A stretch of DNA of 64,000 bases from Turritopsis dohrnii (taxonomy: Eukaryota > Cnidaria > Hydrozoa > Anthoathecata > Oceaniidae): NCBI GenBank assembly GCA_027922465.2, contig BQMF02000037.1, positions 372,001 to 436,000 of the forward strand, written 5' to 3'. Below the pieces are notes generated by a model, which saw nothing but the letters and a program-made list of their open reading frames with translations, was not told where the DNA came from and did no database searches. Both the position numbers and the translations under genes were made by a program. This document shows, piece after piece, positions 55,561 to 64,000 of the stretch. The stretch's first letter is position 1; the number at the start of each line of letters is the position of its first letter.

Positions 55561-56666
55561 TATTCTTTTATTGTTATTAATTATTTCCAGCACTCCCGGT
55601 TCTTGTAATTTCCCTGAGTAAGTTCCTGATGTCGTGCTTTTAAGTTCTTCTTCATTTCGAAACGGATAAAACATAAATAGTATGTGGTGAGCATAAGCTT
55701 GTGGCTTCTTAATTCTATTTGGAACATGGTACCGTAAAACACATTTTGTTTTTCTCAATTTAACATATTCCTTACTAGACATCAGGGGAACTGATTTTGG
55801 TAGTGTAGAATTATCTTCTCCTGGAAGCAGTTTCTCAAAGATTTCTGGTTGAGAATCATTTGGTTCATTGTTTTTATTTATTGAGTCAAGATAATTAGCT
55901 TCATAGAAATTGAGCATAACATAAAGAATCCAGTGCAGTATATTTCCCTTTTCTATAACATTGATTTGGACGGTCTAAATAACGATCTAACATATTTTTT
56001 TTAAAAATATTTGTGTCCTGTTCCGGCATGTTCATAATTTCCTTTTCAGTTTTGCACACTCGATAACGATTTTCGGGCAGGTTGCTGTTAGCAAATATTA
56101 CTCCAGGTGATGTTTTGCGTAGCCAAAGTTTTGGAAGTACAATGGAAACCGCCTCTTGAATAGAAATTTCTCTGTGAGTTCGATACGCCTTTCATCCTTT
56201 CTTGAGAAGTTTTTTTTCTGGATTCATAAGCTTCTTTAGCAGCTTGCTTTATTGCTTCAGATGATTCGTCTTCTGTTTTTGAAAGATATGCACACATGTA
56301 AGCCACTGTCTTATAGTAATCCAGCACTGGTTGAATGTCTAGATTAGCTTTCCAAGCAAGCAGTCCCTCCTCAAAGTAATCATTAGTGAAACATGATTTT
56401 GGTGAACGTTTAAAGTGAATGAATGATTTTCGCACACGGTCATTTATCCTGATGACTTCTTTTTCCTTTTCCGAAAGCTTTGCACGAGCAGCTGATTTTC
56501 GCACGCGATTAGTTCCTTTGGAAGTTTCTTTTTGCTTGTTAGTTAGGTTAACTCGATAGGTAGCCATATTTAATGGACTTCGAATCTGCGTTTGCTTCTT
56601 CATATCCTCACTTAAACTATTTCGTTGTACAGTTTTCCGTATCCAAACGCTATTAGAAGACCGCAT
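55561..56666 (-). pseudogene. Helentron Rep-helicase linker region, Rep catalytic core missing
   Basis: In order on the - strand: basic repeats typical of Helitron N-termini (RVNLTNKQKETSKGTNRVRK), then FKRSPKSCFTNDYF, WKANLDIQPVLDYYKTVAYM and CAYLSKTEDESSEAIKQAAK. In other frames follow QEAVSIVLPKLWLRKTSPGV, NLPENRYRVCKTEKEI and DRYLDRPNQ. Finally VLRYHVPNRIKKPQAYAHHI, FYPFRNEEELK and KLQEPGVLEIINNN. These match the part of Helitron proteins between the Rep nuclease and the helicase. The HUH and two-Tyr motifs should lie between NDRVRK and SFIHFKRSP, but no such sequence is present, so an internal deletion is inferred. At least two frameshifts (about 56110 and 55915). Confidence 0.8.
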
Positions 56667-57160
56667 TTATAATCAACAGAGAGTGTTAAGAAGTTCTGAC
56701 TGACATGCGATAATTCAGCAGTGTACGACTCTGACTTTTCTATATTAAACATACTGTTCCCTACCCGTACTACTGTAGGTAGGTCTTCAAACGAAAGAAA
56801 CTCGTTTACAAAACCCAGATCAATATACGCTTCATTGCCAAGCAATAATATTCTGTCCATATCTCACTCGCCCCAATAGCAAGGAGATTTCACCTTCGAA
56901 TAACATAGAGCCAATAACGCATTACACATGCGCTGACTACCCGCAGATTCACCAAACATGGGATTACCCTGATGGAATGAACCACTAGCGACTTTTCTTG
57001 GAATAGTCAGTCCTGGATTAATTTCAATATCACCAGAAGACAAAAGTACGATGGCGAAATACAGAAAAACTGTAAAAAACCGCTCGGGTTTTATCAAGGT
57101 TGACACACCTTTACTATGCAATCGAGAACCTATGACCATATTTTTGTAAATGGATCGCAA
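56612..57160 (-). pseudogene. Helentron N terminus: hydrophobic leader, 2A-like motif, C76/OTU-like protease
   Basis: From 57160 leftward: a basic start, a hydrophobic helix (FFTVFLYFAIVLLSS), then GDIEINPGL, close to the 2A ribosome-skipping consensus D-x-E-x-N-P-G-P but with L for the last P. Next is SGSFHQGNPMFGESAGSQRM, the protease-like motif also seen at 9.2 and 32.5 kb; here the residue after GSQ is Arg instead of Cys, so the presumed nucleophile is lost. A TGA at 56866-56864 interrupts the frame before DMDRILLLGNEAYIDLGFVN. In other elements such an N-terminal hydrophobic-2A segment can act as an alternative signal peptide. The domain name is an inference from motif spacing. Confidence 0.6.
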
Positions 57161-57259
57161 TCTCAGCTAGGCCGATCCGTAAAAGTTACCGATGGCTACG
57201 CGATATTCTCCAATGGAAATCATTCCTAGGGGAGATAATAAAAAATTCAAGGTCTGATT

Positions 57260-57365
57260 CAAGACAAGTTAAGTCAAATTTAGGTCACGTAAGATTTGAT
57301 AAAGTTTGATAAGTTCTGACAAGTTCTGACAAGTTCTGGTAAGTCTGACAATCTGACAGTCTGGT
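57260..57365. repeat. Tandem TGACAAGTTC units
   Basis: About eight imperfect 10-12 bp units (AAGTTTGATAAGTTCTGACAAGTTCTG...), just upstream of the Helentron N terminus. Confidence 0.7.
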
Positions 57366-58255
57366 GAATCGGAGTAATTTGATATGTTACACGGTCTTCT
57401 CTGTAGATAGAGAATTCTAGTGTAACTGAGTTTCTTCCCTGAAACTCCCCAGGTTCTATGTAAGGCCGTACACAAATAAGAAGCTATATTTTTACAGCAA
57501 CAATCTATTCTTAGATAAGAATATAAATATGAAATACACACCGTTAATTATAATTCAAACGCTTCGTTGCTGGATTCCCGGATTATTGTGTTAATTTTAT
57601 CAGTAATCAGTTCAACATAATATCAAACGAACGAGCTGCAATTCGTAGTAATTTATATAAGCCACAAGCTTGTTTCAGGAGATGAATATAACTTTCTCTA
57701 TCAAAGAATTGATCGTAAATCTGTGCATTTTCGAGCACCAAAACTACAAACTTTATGACAATAAGCTTCTTCACCGGGAATATAGATCTGTGCTAAAAAG
57801 CCCTATTTATATTATCTCAGAACTTTAAGGATCATAAAGTTTCCATTCGTGCATATCGTTTGCTATTGAACAAATGCAAGTTTAATACCTCTGTTCAGCA
57901 ATGTACTGTTCATGCTTGATTTCTCTGTATTTATCTTTCGCATTCCTGTGCACTTCTTCGCTTCTCGTTCGTCCGTGTGATTTGATCTTGATCTTTTTTT
58001 GATGAATGTGAGATGGGCGTGAAGGGCGTGAGTATTGGGAGTGAGAGTTGGGAGGAAAGATGTGCTTCTGCACAGATATATCGGACAAGTCCGATATAAT
58101 GAAGATTTTGGATGGTGCCTCCAACTGATCTAAAAATAATAAAACAGAAGATAGGTGGAATATCACAATTGTATGTTAAATTCATATATGACACATATCA
58201 ACGATATAAAGACACTTGAAAAATTTCCAAGAAGTTGAATCTGCAATTTTAGCAA
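57366..58255. other. Intergenic; unrecognised - strand frames
   Basis: Two overlapping - strand frames (57882-58194) share DNA rich in Ser/His/Lys codons and show no family signature. The 5' end of the Helentron may lie here but was not found. Confidence 0.35.
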
Positions 58256-58269
58256 AATTTTCAATAGTG

Positions 58270-58577
58270 ATATTCACAAAAGCAAGACCATGTAACTGGA
58301 GACGGAAAAGTGATTGCCCACTTAATGGTGAATGCCTGGGTACAAACATTTCATATAAGGTGGAAATGGTTACACGAAAAGAATATTTTTGTATGGTACG
58401 TCAGAAGGTGAATTCAAATTTCATTTCATCAAACAAACAAATCTTTCCGAAATGCAACATACAAAACTTTCAAAAATGGTCTGGAACCTAAAGGACAAGA
58501 CTGACCCCTACAGCATCAACTGGTCAATAGCTGCTCGTTGCATTCCCTACAAAGTAAATGTTGCAACCTCTCCGTAG
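58270..58577 (+). pseudogene. Penelope-like element GIY-YIG region, frameshifted
   Basis: First frame: CNWRRKSDCPLNGECLGTNI, SYKVEMVTRKEYF. After a one-base shift near 58385: GTSEGEFKFHFIKQTNLSEM, SKMVWNLKDKTDPYSINWSI, CIPYK. This order (CNCR..CPL.G.CL, Y.A.V, KEYIG, F..H, LS..VW.LK....Y.I.W.I) is the C-terminal GIY-YIG endonuclease segment common in Penelope-like retroelements. The YIG motif itself is damaged and the reverse transcriptase is absent. Confidence 0.65.
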
Positions 58578-59335
58578 AGAACACTTTTGGATATTAATTA
58601 TACACTTAAAACTTTCCGTCATAATGATCTAAATATTGAGGAGAGCGTGTCATTGCAATTATTGTGAAAGTTTTGTATTGTAACCTTCATTTGGTATGAA
58701 AAATTATAAAGACATAGACGATGTGTATTTTCAAACAAAACATAGTTCTGATGAAGACAAAATAAATGTCAAAAATGTTTAAAATACAGTATTTGTTTAT
58801 TATGATTACCATGACTTGATTACCTTTTACCTGATTAATATTTAAGTCAGTGCATGTATGTGTTGGTCATATAAAAGACCAAAAAAACACATTTTTTCAA
58901 CAATATTTCGACTTTCACAGAGTTTTTATCAAGTGTCATATGTAGTGTCATTTCAGGGACGCAGCAAGACATTTTGAGTTAGAGGGGCTCAATAAATCTG
59001 TATTACTGAAAGAGGCCTCGAGGGCTCCAAGCCCCTGTAAATTAAAAATATGATGAATCCTGTGCTGTCAACCAAACTATAACACATACTGACTGCTTCC
59101 TTGAAAGTCATGCGTAATTTCATGTGCTCTGAATATAATGAGGTATTTTTGAATGAAAAAATAATAATGGCCACCTCCGTACATGACATATCATTGTATG
59201 ATGGACGGAGGACACTTTTTAACAATATAATGATTTGGCCATCATGACTATTCACTATCCATTTTTCACGTTTTGCTGGTAATTGCTCTCTGTTGATCTG
59301 TGTCATAAAATACTTTTAGTTATACATATTCAGAA
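58578..59335. other. Intergenic, probable Penelope-like 3' remnant
   Basis: No gene recognised. The segment after 58620 may be the decayed end of the Penelope-like element. Confidence 0.3.
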
Positions 59336-59339
59336 TAAG

Positions 59340-59900
59340 AAGGCTGTTCGAAATTAGGAACATTGATGGTACTTTAGTTTTTTTTATTTCTGATTAGAGG
59401 AATCCGTAAAGTTTATTTTGGTGTATTATTCTTCTAATTTGGTTGAGTAGAAAAAAAAGTTATGGACAAAAAACTGGAAGCGGTCCTTGTAAAATTCTTC
59501 AAAAAATGGACAAAAAAGCCGAGCAAAATGTCTCGAAAGAAGATTTGCATTTTTATTGGAAACCATATGGGAATAAAACACACACACACACCCAACACAC
59601 GCACACTTAAATGTGCTAAAACTTATTTTTTTTATTCCAAAATGTTAAATTAAGTAAAAAGTTCAAACTTTTTTCAACATTGTCTTAAAACCGTATTCCC
59701 TGAAACTTTTAATAAAGACTGTCTTGTAAAAGTTATTGAAAAATGCCGCAACTCACGTTACAACAAAGAGTTTGGATATGTATCTAGTTTGCTACGGTGA
59801 ATAATGCTACAGAGGTGATTAGACAATGTAATAACCGTTCGCCTAACACACCTTCTCCTACTCATAGAACTGTTGTCAAAAACTGTTCAAAAACTTTGCT
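59340..59900 (+). pseudogene. 5' fragment of a DNA transposon with DUF4817-like HTH
   Basis: ATG at 59743 gives MPQLTLQQRVWICI, a TAG at 59785-59787, then FATVNNATEVIRQCNNRSPN and TPSPTHRTVVKNCSKTL. LT..QRV.I.......N.TEV.R...........PT..TV...  is the N-terminal helix-turn-helix found in mariner-related and other insect/cnidarian elements (DUF4817). The AT-rich leader from GGCTGTTCGAAATTAGGAAC (59340) may be the element's end. The catalytic part is missing. Confidence 0.55.
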
Positions 59901-59984
59901 TTTGAAACTTTTCAATCTAAAGATATATGTTGTAAAACACAGGTACTTTATTTTGACTTACCCGGTATGTACTTTAATATTTAG

Positions 59985-60080
59985 AGTACTTTACTTCCGT
60001 GTAGTCGAAGTTTTCCAACTGGTGCTTTACATTTCCCATTATCTTTTGCAATCAAATTCCACGAGCAATTACGAAGGAAA
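59985..60080. repeat. Segment duplicated from the flank of the 4.2 kb galaxin-like locus
   Basis: Similar to 4845-4960 in the same orientation (TTACTTCCGTnnAGTCGAA, TGCTTTACATTTCC, TTTGCAATCAA). Confidence 0.6.
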
Positions 60081-60375
60081 CTGTTTGGTTTCACATTCTA
60101 TCAGTCTGTCTTGCAACTTTTCGCAGTTTTCGGATTTTAGATTTCTCCCCATTTTGGACTATTTGTTTATTCAGAATTGCAAATAACAGCACCCAGACTT
60201 TGTGCTAAATGTAATGCGCAAAAAACATTTTCTAAAACATTTTCAAGCTCCAAAAAAGTTTTTAAATCTAGGTGGTGGAATCTTTAAAATACCCGTGTTT
60301 CTCCTTCCGCTGATTACGATTTCATTTTTTTGTGACTTCTCAAAACAAGAGATACGTTGATAGAGTGATGTAAAG

Positions 60376-61080
60376 TAGCAGCTATCTGATAGTTCCCAAA
60401 ATAATGAAAGAAAAAAAGAAAGCTCTAGAATAAAGTGGCAATATGGTAATATGGTCCATGTAACTACATTTTCGCTGCCCCTCACACAAACACACAAAGC
60501 ATAAATAGTCCTTATTCCTAAAACATTTTGAAGCATGTATGATACATGCCTTTTTTTATCGAAGCACAGAAGTCAAGAGTTGTGCAAGAGCACTAAACAA
60601 ACAACACGCCTTTTCACAAGAGTTCGGTGGAAAAACGTAGATAAAAAAGAGCCTCAAAATTATGATCTTATTACTTGACATCAGGATGCGTTTGCTGCAC
60701 TTTCACACATTTCTATTTATGATATTGTAATTTTGAGTTCCATATGAAGTATTTGAAATTTCGCGCCATTTTCTACAAAGGAGCCTGATGGATGCGAAGA
60801 ACAAATAGTACCAATTTATCGATCAGATGTGACGTAATGATTTTAAATCACAAAACTTTCGTTTCAGATTTGTTTCAGTATAGATGTTTTTAATGTCGTT
60901 AGTACTAAGATAACAGCAATATTGATTGAATCAAAACTGCTTAGTTGTTAAGGATTTTCTCAGTTTATGTGTTTATTTTCGTTACACAAGATTATAAATT
61001 CATCAACAAAATCATTAGGGATTGTTAACAAATGACGTCAACTTTCAATAATCTTAAAGTTTTTCCAATATCTTTTACCT
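60376..61080 (+). repeat. Orphan copy of the galaxin-like gene 5' flank
   Basis: About 700 bp nearly identical to 11304-12010, ending abruptly at CCAATATCTTTTACC without TATA box or gene. Confidence 0.85.
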
Positions 61081-61744
61081 TTTCTCCTTCCCTCTGATTA
61101 TGATTGAACTTAAAACAAGGCAAAATATGTAAATTAGCAGCAGCTATCTAATAGTAACCAAATTATTAAAAGAAAAAATTAAAAGTCTAGAATAAAATGA
61201 CAATATTAACTAGTAATATGATCCATGTAATTACATTTTCGGCTGCCCATCACACAGACACAAAAGGCATAAATAGTCCTTATTTCTAAAATGCTTTTGT
61301 CAGCTCTGAAACATGTATGATGCATGCCCTTTTTATGGAAGCACAGAAGAACTACCAATTTTACTGTATACTCTCTTTCTATTGATACCAGTCATGGTAA
61401 ACGACGATTGGCAGAAAACATTTTAACGAAAATAATTTCTCGAGTATATCGTAAATTATGTTGGTTGGTCAAGAGTGGTGCAAGAGCACTAAACAAATAA
61501 CAGGCTCTTTCACGAGAGTTGGTCGGTGGAAAAACGTAGATGGAAAAGAGCCTCAAAATCTTGTGTTAGTAAATATACCTTTTCAATATGTTTTGTGACA
61601 TCATGAACAATAGAGCATGCAGTTGATCTTCCTAAGCGAAACAAATTACCAATAGCATAATCATTACATCAAGATATAAAAGTATGGTAAAATTGCAATA
61701 CACACACCAACTGGGGCGTTTTTTCGAAAGTTTTTCTCCATATA

Positions 61745-62039
61745 TTTACGAATGTTTACCCAGGATAGCCTCTTCAGTTCCTTAAGGTACTGTTATCAAT
61801 GAGGGTCCTGCGAAGGAGGTCCTATAGTATTTAAAAAACCCATTTGCGCTACGGAAGCTGTATTAACAGCCGCTCAACTAGACAACCATCCTAGATATCA
61901 TTCCTACTCTCTTGCTGAGTGCTAAGCAGAGAGGAGTGATTCACACTGTTATAGTCGCTGGCATGACTCGGTCGGAGATTGAACCCGCAACCTCCCGAAC
62001 ATGAAGCTAGCACTCTACTACAAGGTTACCAGTCGGTCC
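61745..62039 (-). mobile_element. tRNA-derived SINE, copy 2
   Basis: Same tRNA-like head with B-box (inverse of GAGATTGAACCCGC) and body as 2592-2907; the AAAT tail is reduced. Lies in the upstream region of gene B. Confidence 0.8.
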
Positions 62040-62887
62040 ATTTGAATATGTATGGAAACATGGAGTTTCATAACTGTGATAAAGAAATGCCTCATTAGAC
62101 ATTCTAATATTGCCAATCCAGTCATTCCAATTTTGATGCACGGTACTGTATTAAGCATCTGTTTTTCACCCACACAGATTTCTGCAGAACCAGCACTGAT
62201 TTTGTTAAGAATTTCGTATTCTTTTTCTTCTGTTGGTATTGTGGTGCAGAAACATTACTTTTTTCTTTCATCATTCACTTAACTGTAACGTGAATTTGTG
62301 ATTAGTATGAGCTTATTGCACTTTCACGCATTTCCATTTATAACATTGTAATATTGAATTACATGTGAAATATTTGAAATTTTCGCGCCATTTTCTAGAA
62401 AGCAGCCTGATGGATGTGAATAATAAATACTACAAACTTATTGATCAGATGTGATGTAATGATCTTAAATCACAAAACTTTCGTTTCAGCTTTGTTTCAG
62501 TATAGATGTTTATAAAAACTGTGACAACAATATTGATCTAAGCAAAAATGCTTAGTTGTTAAGAATTTTCTCAGTTTATGTGTTTATTTTCGTTACATGA
62601 GATGATAATTTCATCAACAAAATCAATAGGGATTGTTTACAAATGACGTCAACCTTCAATAGTCTTAAAGTATTTCCAATATTTTATTTGTCAACACAGC
62701 AGTAGCAGTAGCAGTCGTTCACATAATAGTACTCACTGAAACTGCTGAAAAACTAATTTTACAAGCGCTTAAGACATGACGTCAAACCTCAGTTAAGAAC
62801 AGTTAAAACAGAAAAGACAAATAAACCCTGCGTAGAGTTGTTCTTTCAAGAACGAAAAAGTTTACTCATCAGTAATCTAGCTCAACA

Positions 62888-62895
62888 TATAAATA
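62888..62895 (+). promoter_or_regulatory. TATA box of galaxin-like gene B
   Basis: TATAAATA 38 bp before the ATG, as in gene A, within a conserved block CATATAAATACTCACATAAA. Confidence 0.65.
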
Positions 62896-62932
62896 CTCAC
62901 ATAAATTTAAATATCATTTTAAAATTGCTACA

Positions 62933-63412
62933 ATGAAGGGGTACAGCTGTCTTCTGTTCCTGTTTATTTTTATCTATGCTGAGGCATCATTTTACTGTAA
63001 CAGAAAATCTTATCATCCATCGTTTTCGATGTGCTGCCAAGGTAATGTAGTGAGCAAGTCAGGAATTCGTCCAGGATGTTGTGGAACAAGAAATTACGAT
63101 TCAACATTTTCAATGTGCTGCCAAGGCAATATTGTGAGAAAATCAGGAATTCGGCCAGGATGTTGTGGAACAAGAAATTATGATTCAACATTTTCAATGT
63201 GTTGCCAAGGCAAAATTGTGAGAAAATCAGGAATTCGCCCAGGATGTTGTGGAACAAGAAATTATGATTCCACATTTTCAATGTGCTGCAAAGGAAATAT
63301 TGTGAGAAAATCAGGAATTCGCCCAGGATGCTGTGGCACTAGAAGTTACGACGGAGCATTTTCAGCGTGTTGCCGAGGAAATGTAGTGAGAAAATCAACA
63401 CGATGTTGGTAA
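62933..63412 (+). CDS. Galaxin-like secreted paired-cysteine repeat protein B (159 aa)
   Basis: Single exon; signal peptide MKGYSCLLFLFIFIYAEA, nearly that of gene A, and FYCNRKSYHPSFSMCCQGNV as first unit. Five FSMCC-type and four GCC pairs follow in 28-residue units, with RNYDSTFSMCC and VRKSGIRPGCC phrases. The last unit changes to YDGAFSACCRGNV and the end is KSTRCW, parallel to the GCW end of gene A. It has three units fewer than A, and its units are less uniform in DNA sequence. Secreted, Lys/Arg-rich and Cys-rich, hence probably extensively disulphide-bonded. Function (matrix, mucus or defence) is not shown by the sequence. Confidence 0.9.
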   Translation: MKGYSCLLFLFIFIYAEASFYCNRKSYHPSFSMCCQGNVVSKSGIRPGCCGTRNYDSTFSMCCQGNIVRKSGIRPGCCGTRNYDSTFSMCCQGKIVRKSGIRPGCCGTRNYDSTFSMCCKGNIVRKSGIRPGCCGTRSYDGAFSACCRGNVVRKSTRCW

Positions 63413-64000
63413 CCATTAGAACATCAGAACTTTGTGCTTCACTCTCAGTTTTCATGTATCTTTACAAGAGAAGGAAAAACACTTGGATATTTTAAGCACA
63501 TTTTTTTGCTTATTTTTTTCACAGATATGTAAAAAAAAAAGATAAACAACTCGTTTGAACTTGATTGACAGGCTATTGTTAATCTTTTTGTTTCGCGCTT
63601 CTGTTCAACGCCATCCGTGTCCCCAGATCCACACTGTTTTTTTTGAGAATAATTAAATTTTGGAAAGATTAAGATATAAGGAGTGTTACCGACAATTTAA
63701 GTTGTCTTTGATTTGTCTTTCATAAATATCTCCTGAGAGATTTCGATATTTTACAGGCGAATCTTAATTTCACACATATACTCTTCTTTTTTCTTAATGT
63801 TTGTAGAAAAGATTATCATTTTAGAAACAGAAATAAACAATAAGTCATATGCTGGCAAATTTTCTTGTAAAAATAAGTGACTCTCATTACAATCAATTTT
63901 TCAAAAAAAGTACTGAAGTCTGATGCAAGTCTGGCTAATAACACGTAAGGTATGCTTTCATTTGCCAGTTTATTTGATTAAGATTATACAACATTCGTTT
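63413..64000. other. 3' flank of gene B, no further gene
   Basis: The first about 80 bp match the 3' flank of gene A. Possible polyadenylation signal AATAAA near 63831. Confidence 0.45.

Larger units (their letters stand above)
61130..62930 (+). repeat. Diverged 5' flank of galaxin-like gene B, with SINE insertion
   Basis: 61130-61565 resembles 11300-11580 at lower identity, and 62310-62930 resembles 11590-12240. Between them lie unrelated DNA and a SINE (61745-62039). Confidence 0.75.

Noticed and set aside
58216..58577. A novel small host gene from two overlapping + frames
   Set aside because: Both frames together match the Penelope-like GIY-YIG segment with one frameshift, so it is an element relic.

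Overview
This is an AT-rich animal genomic window, most likely from a cnidarian. Evidence for that: intron-containing genes with phase-1 module exons, several secreted proteins built from paired-cysteine galaxin-like repeats, and a dense mobile-element load (Copia, Helitron and Helentron, Penelope-like GIY-YIG, HIRAN-type, tRNA SINEs, many MITEs). The species cannot be fixed from sequence alone. All calls are by eye; no database search was run.

Host genes. There are four galaxin-like loci. Two are intact on the + strand (12243-12983 and 62933-63412), each with a TATA box about 40 bp upstream and duplicated 5' flanks. One on the - strand (4212-4673) is stopped by a single nonsense codon. One on the - strand (28138-28699, start codon at 33974-33976) has a 5.2 kb Helentron-like element inserted in its signal peptide. 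The only other confident host gene is a seven-exon type I membrane protein (41700-45895, +): signal peptide, FN3, LDLa, three FN3, transmembrane helix and short tail, with every intron in phase 1.

Mobile elements, left to right. 1-6600: helicase relic, SINE, SWIM-transposase relic, minisatellites. 6595-10252: copy 1 of a Helentron-like element. 14719-21712: an element with motif-array inverted ends that hosts a very young Copia (14923-19464; the LTRs differ by one base) and a foldback mariner-type MITE. 21941-24435 and 24858-26384: two elements with CCCAG ends, whose terminal arrays are built from AACGTT and GACGTC respectively. 28699-33945: copy 2 of the Helentron-like element, carrying at least five nested insertions, including a TIR element whose only ORF encodes a HIRAN-like protein. 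34201-41573: a block bounded by inverted repeats and filled with Helitron and Helentron-like units. 47883-57160 (-): a decayed Helentron with a cysteine-protease-like N terminus, 2A-like motif, Rep C-terminal part, PIF1-type helicase, endonuclease and RPA-like protein, split by a tandem array of three canonical Helitrons (52755-55560). 58270-59900: Penelope-like and HTH-transposase relics.

The most unusual themes are three. First, many unrelated-looking TIR elements have ends built from arrays of one short motif, often palindromic or GC-rich. Second, a HIRAN-only TIR element is nested in a possible non-autonomous relative. Third, Helentron N-termini combine a 2A-like motif with a C76/OTU-like protease region. 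Two insertion sites can be read exactly because removing the element restores a reading frame.
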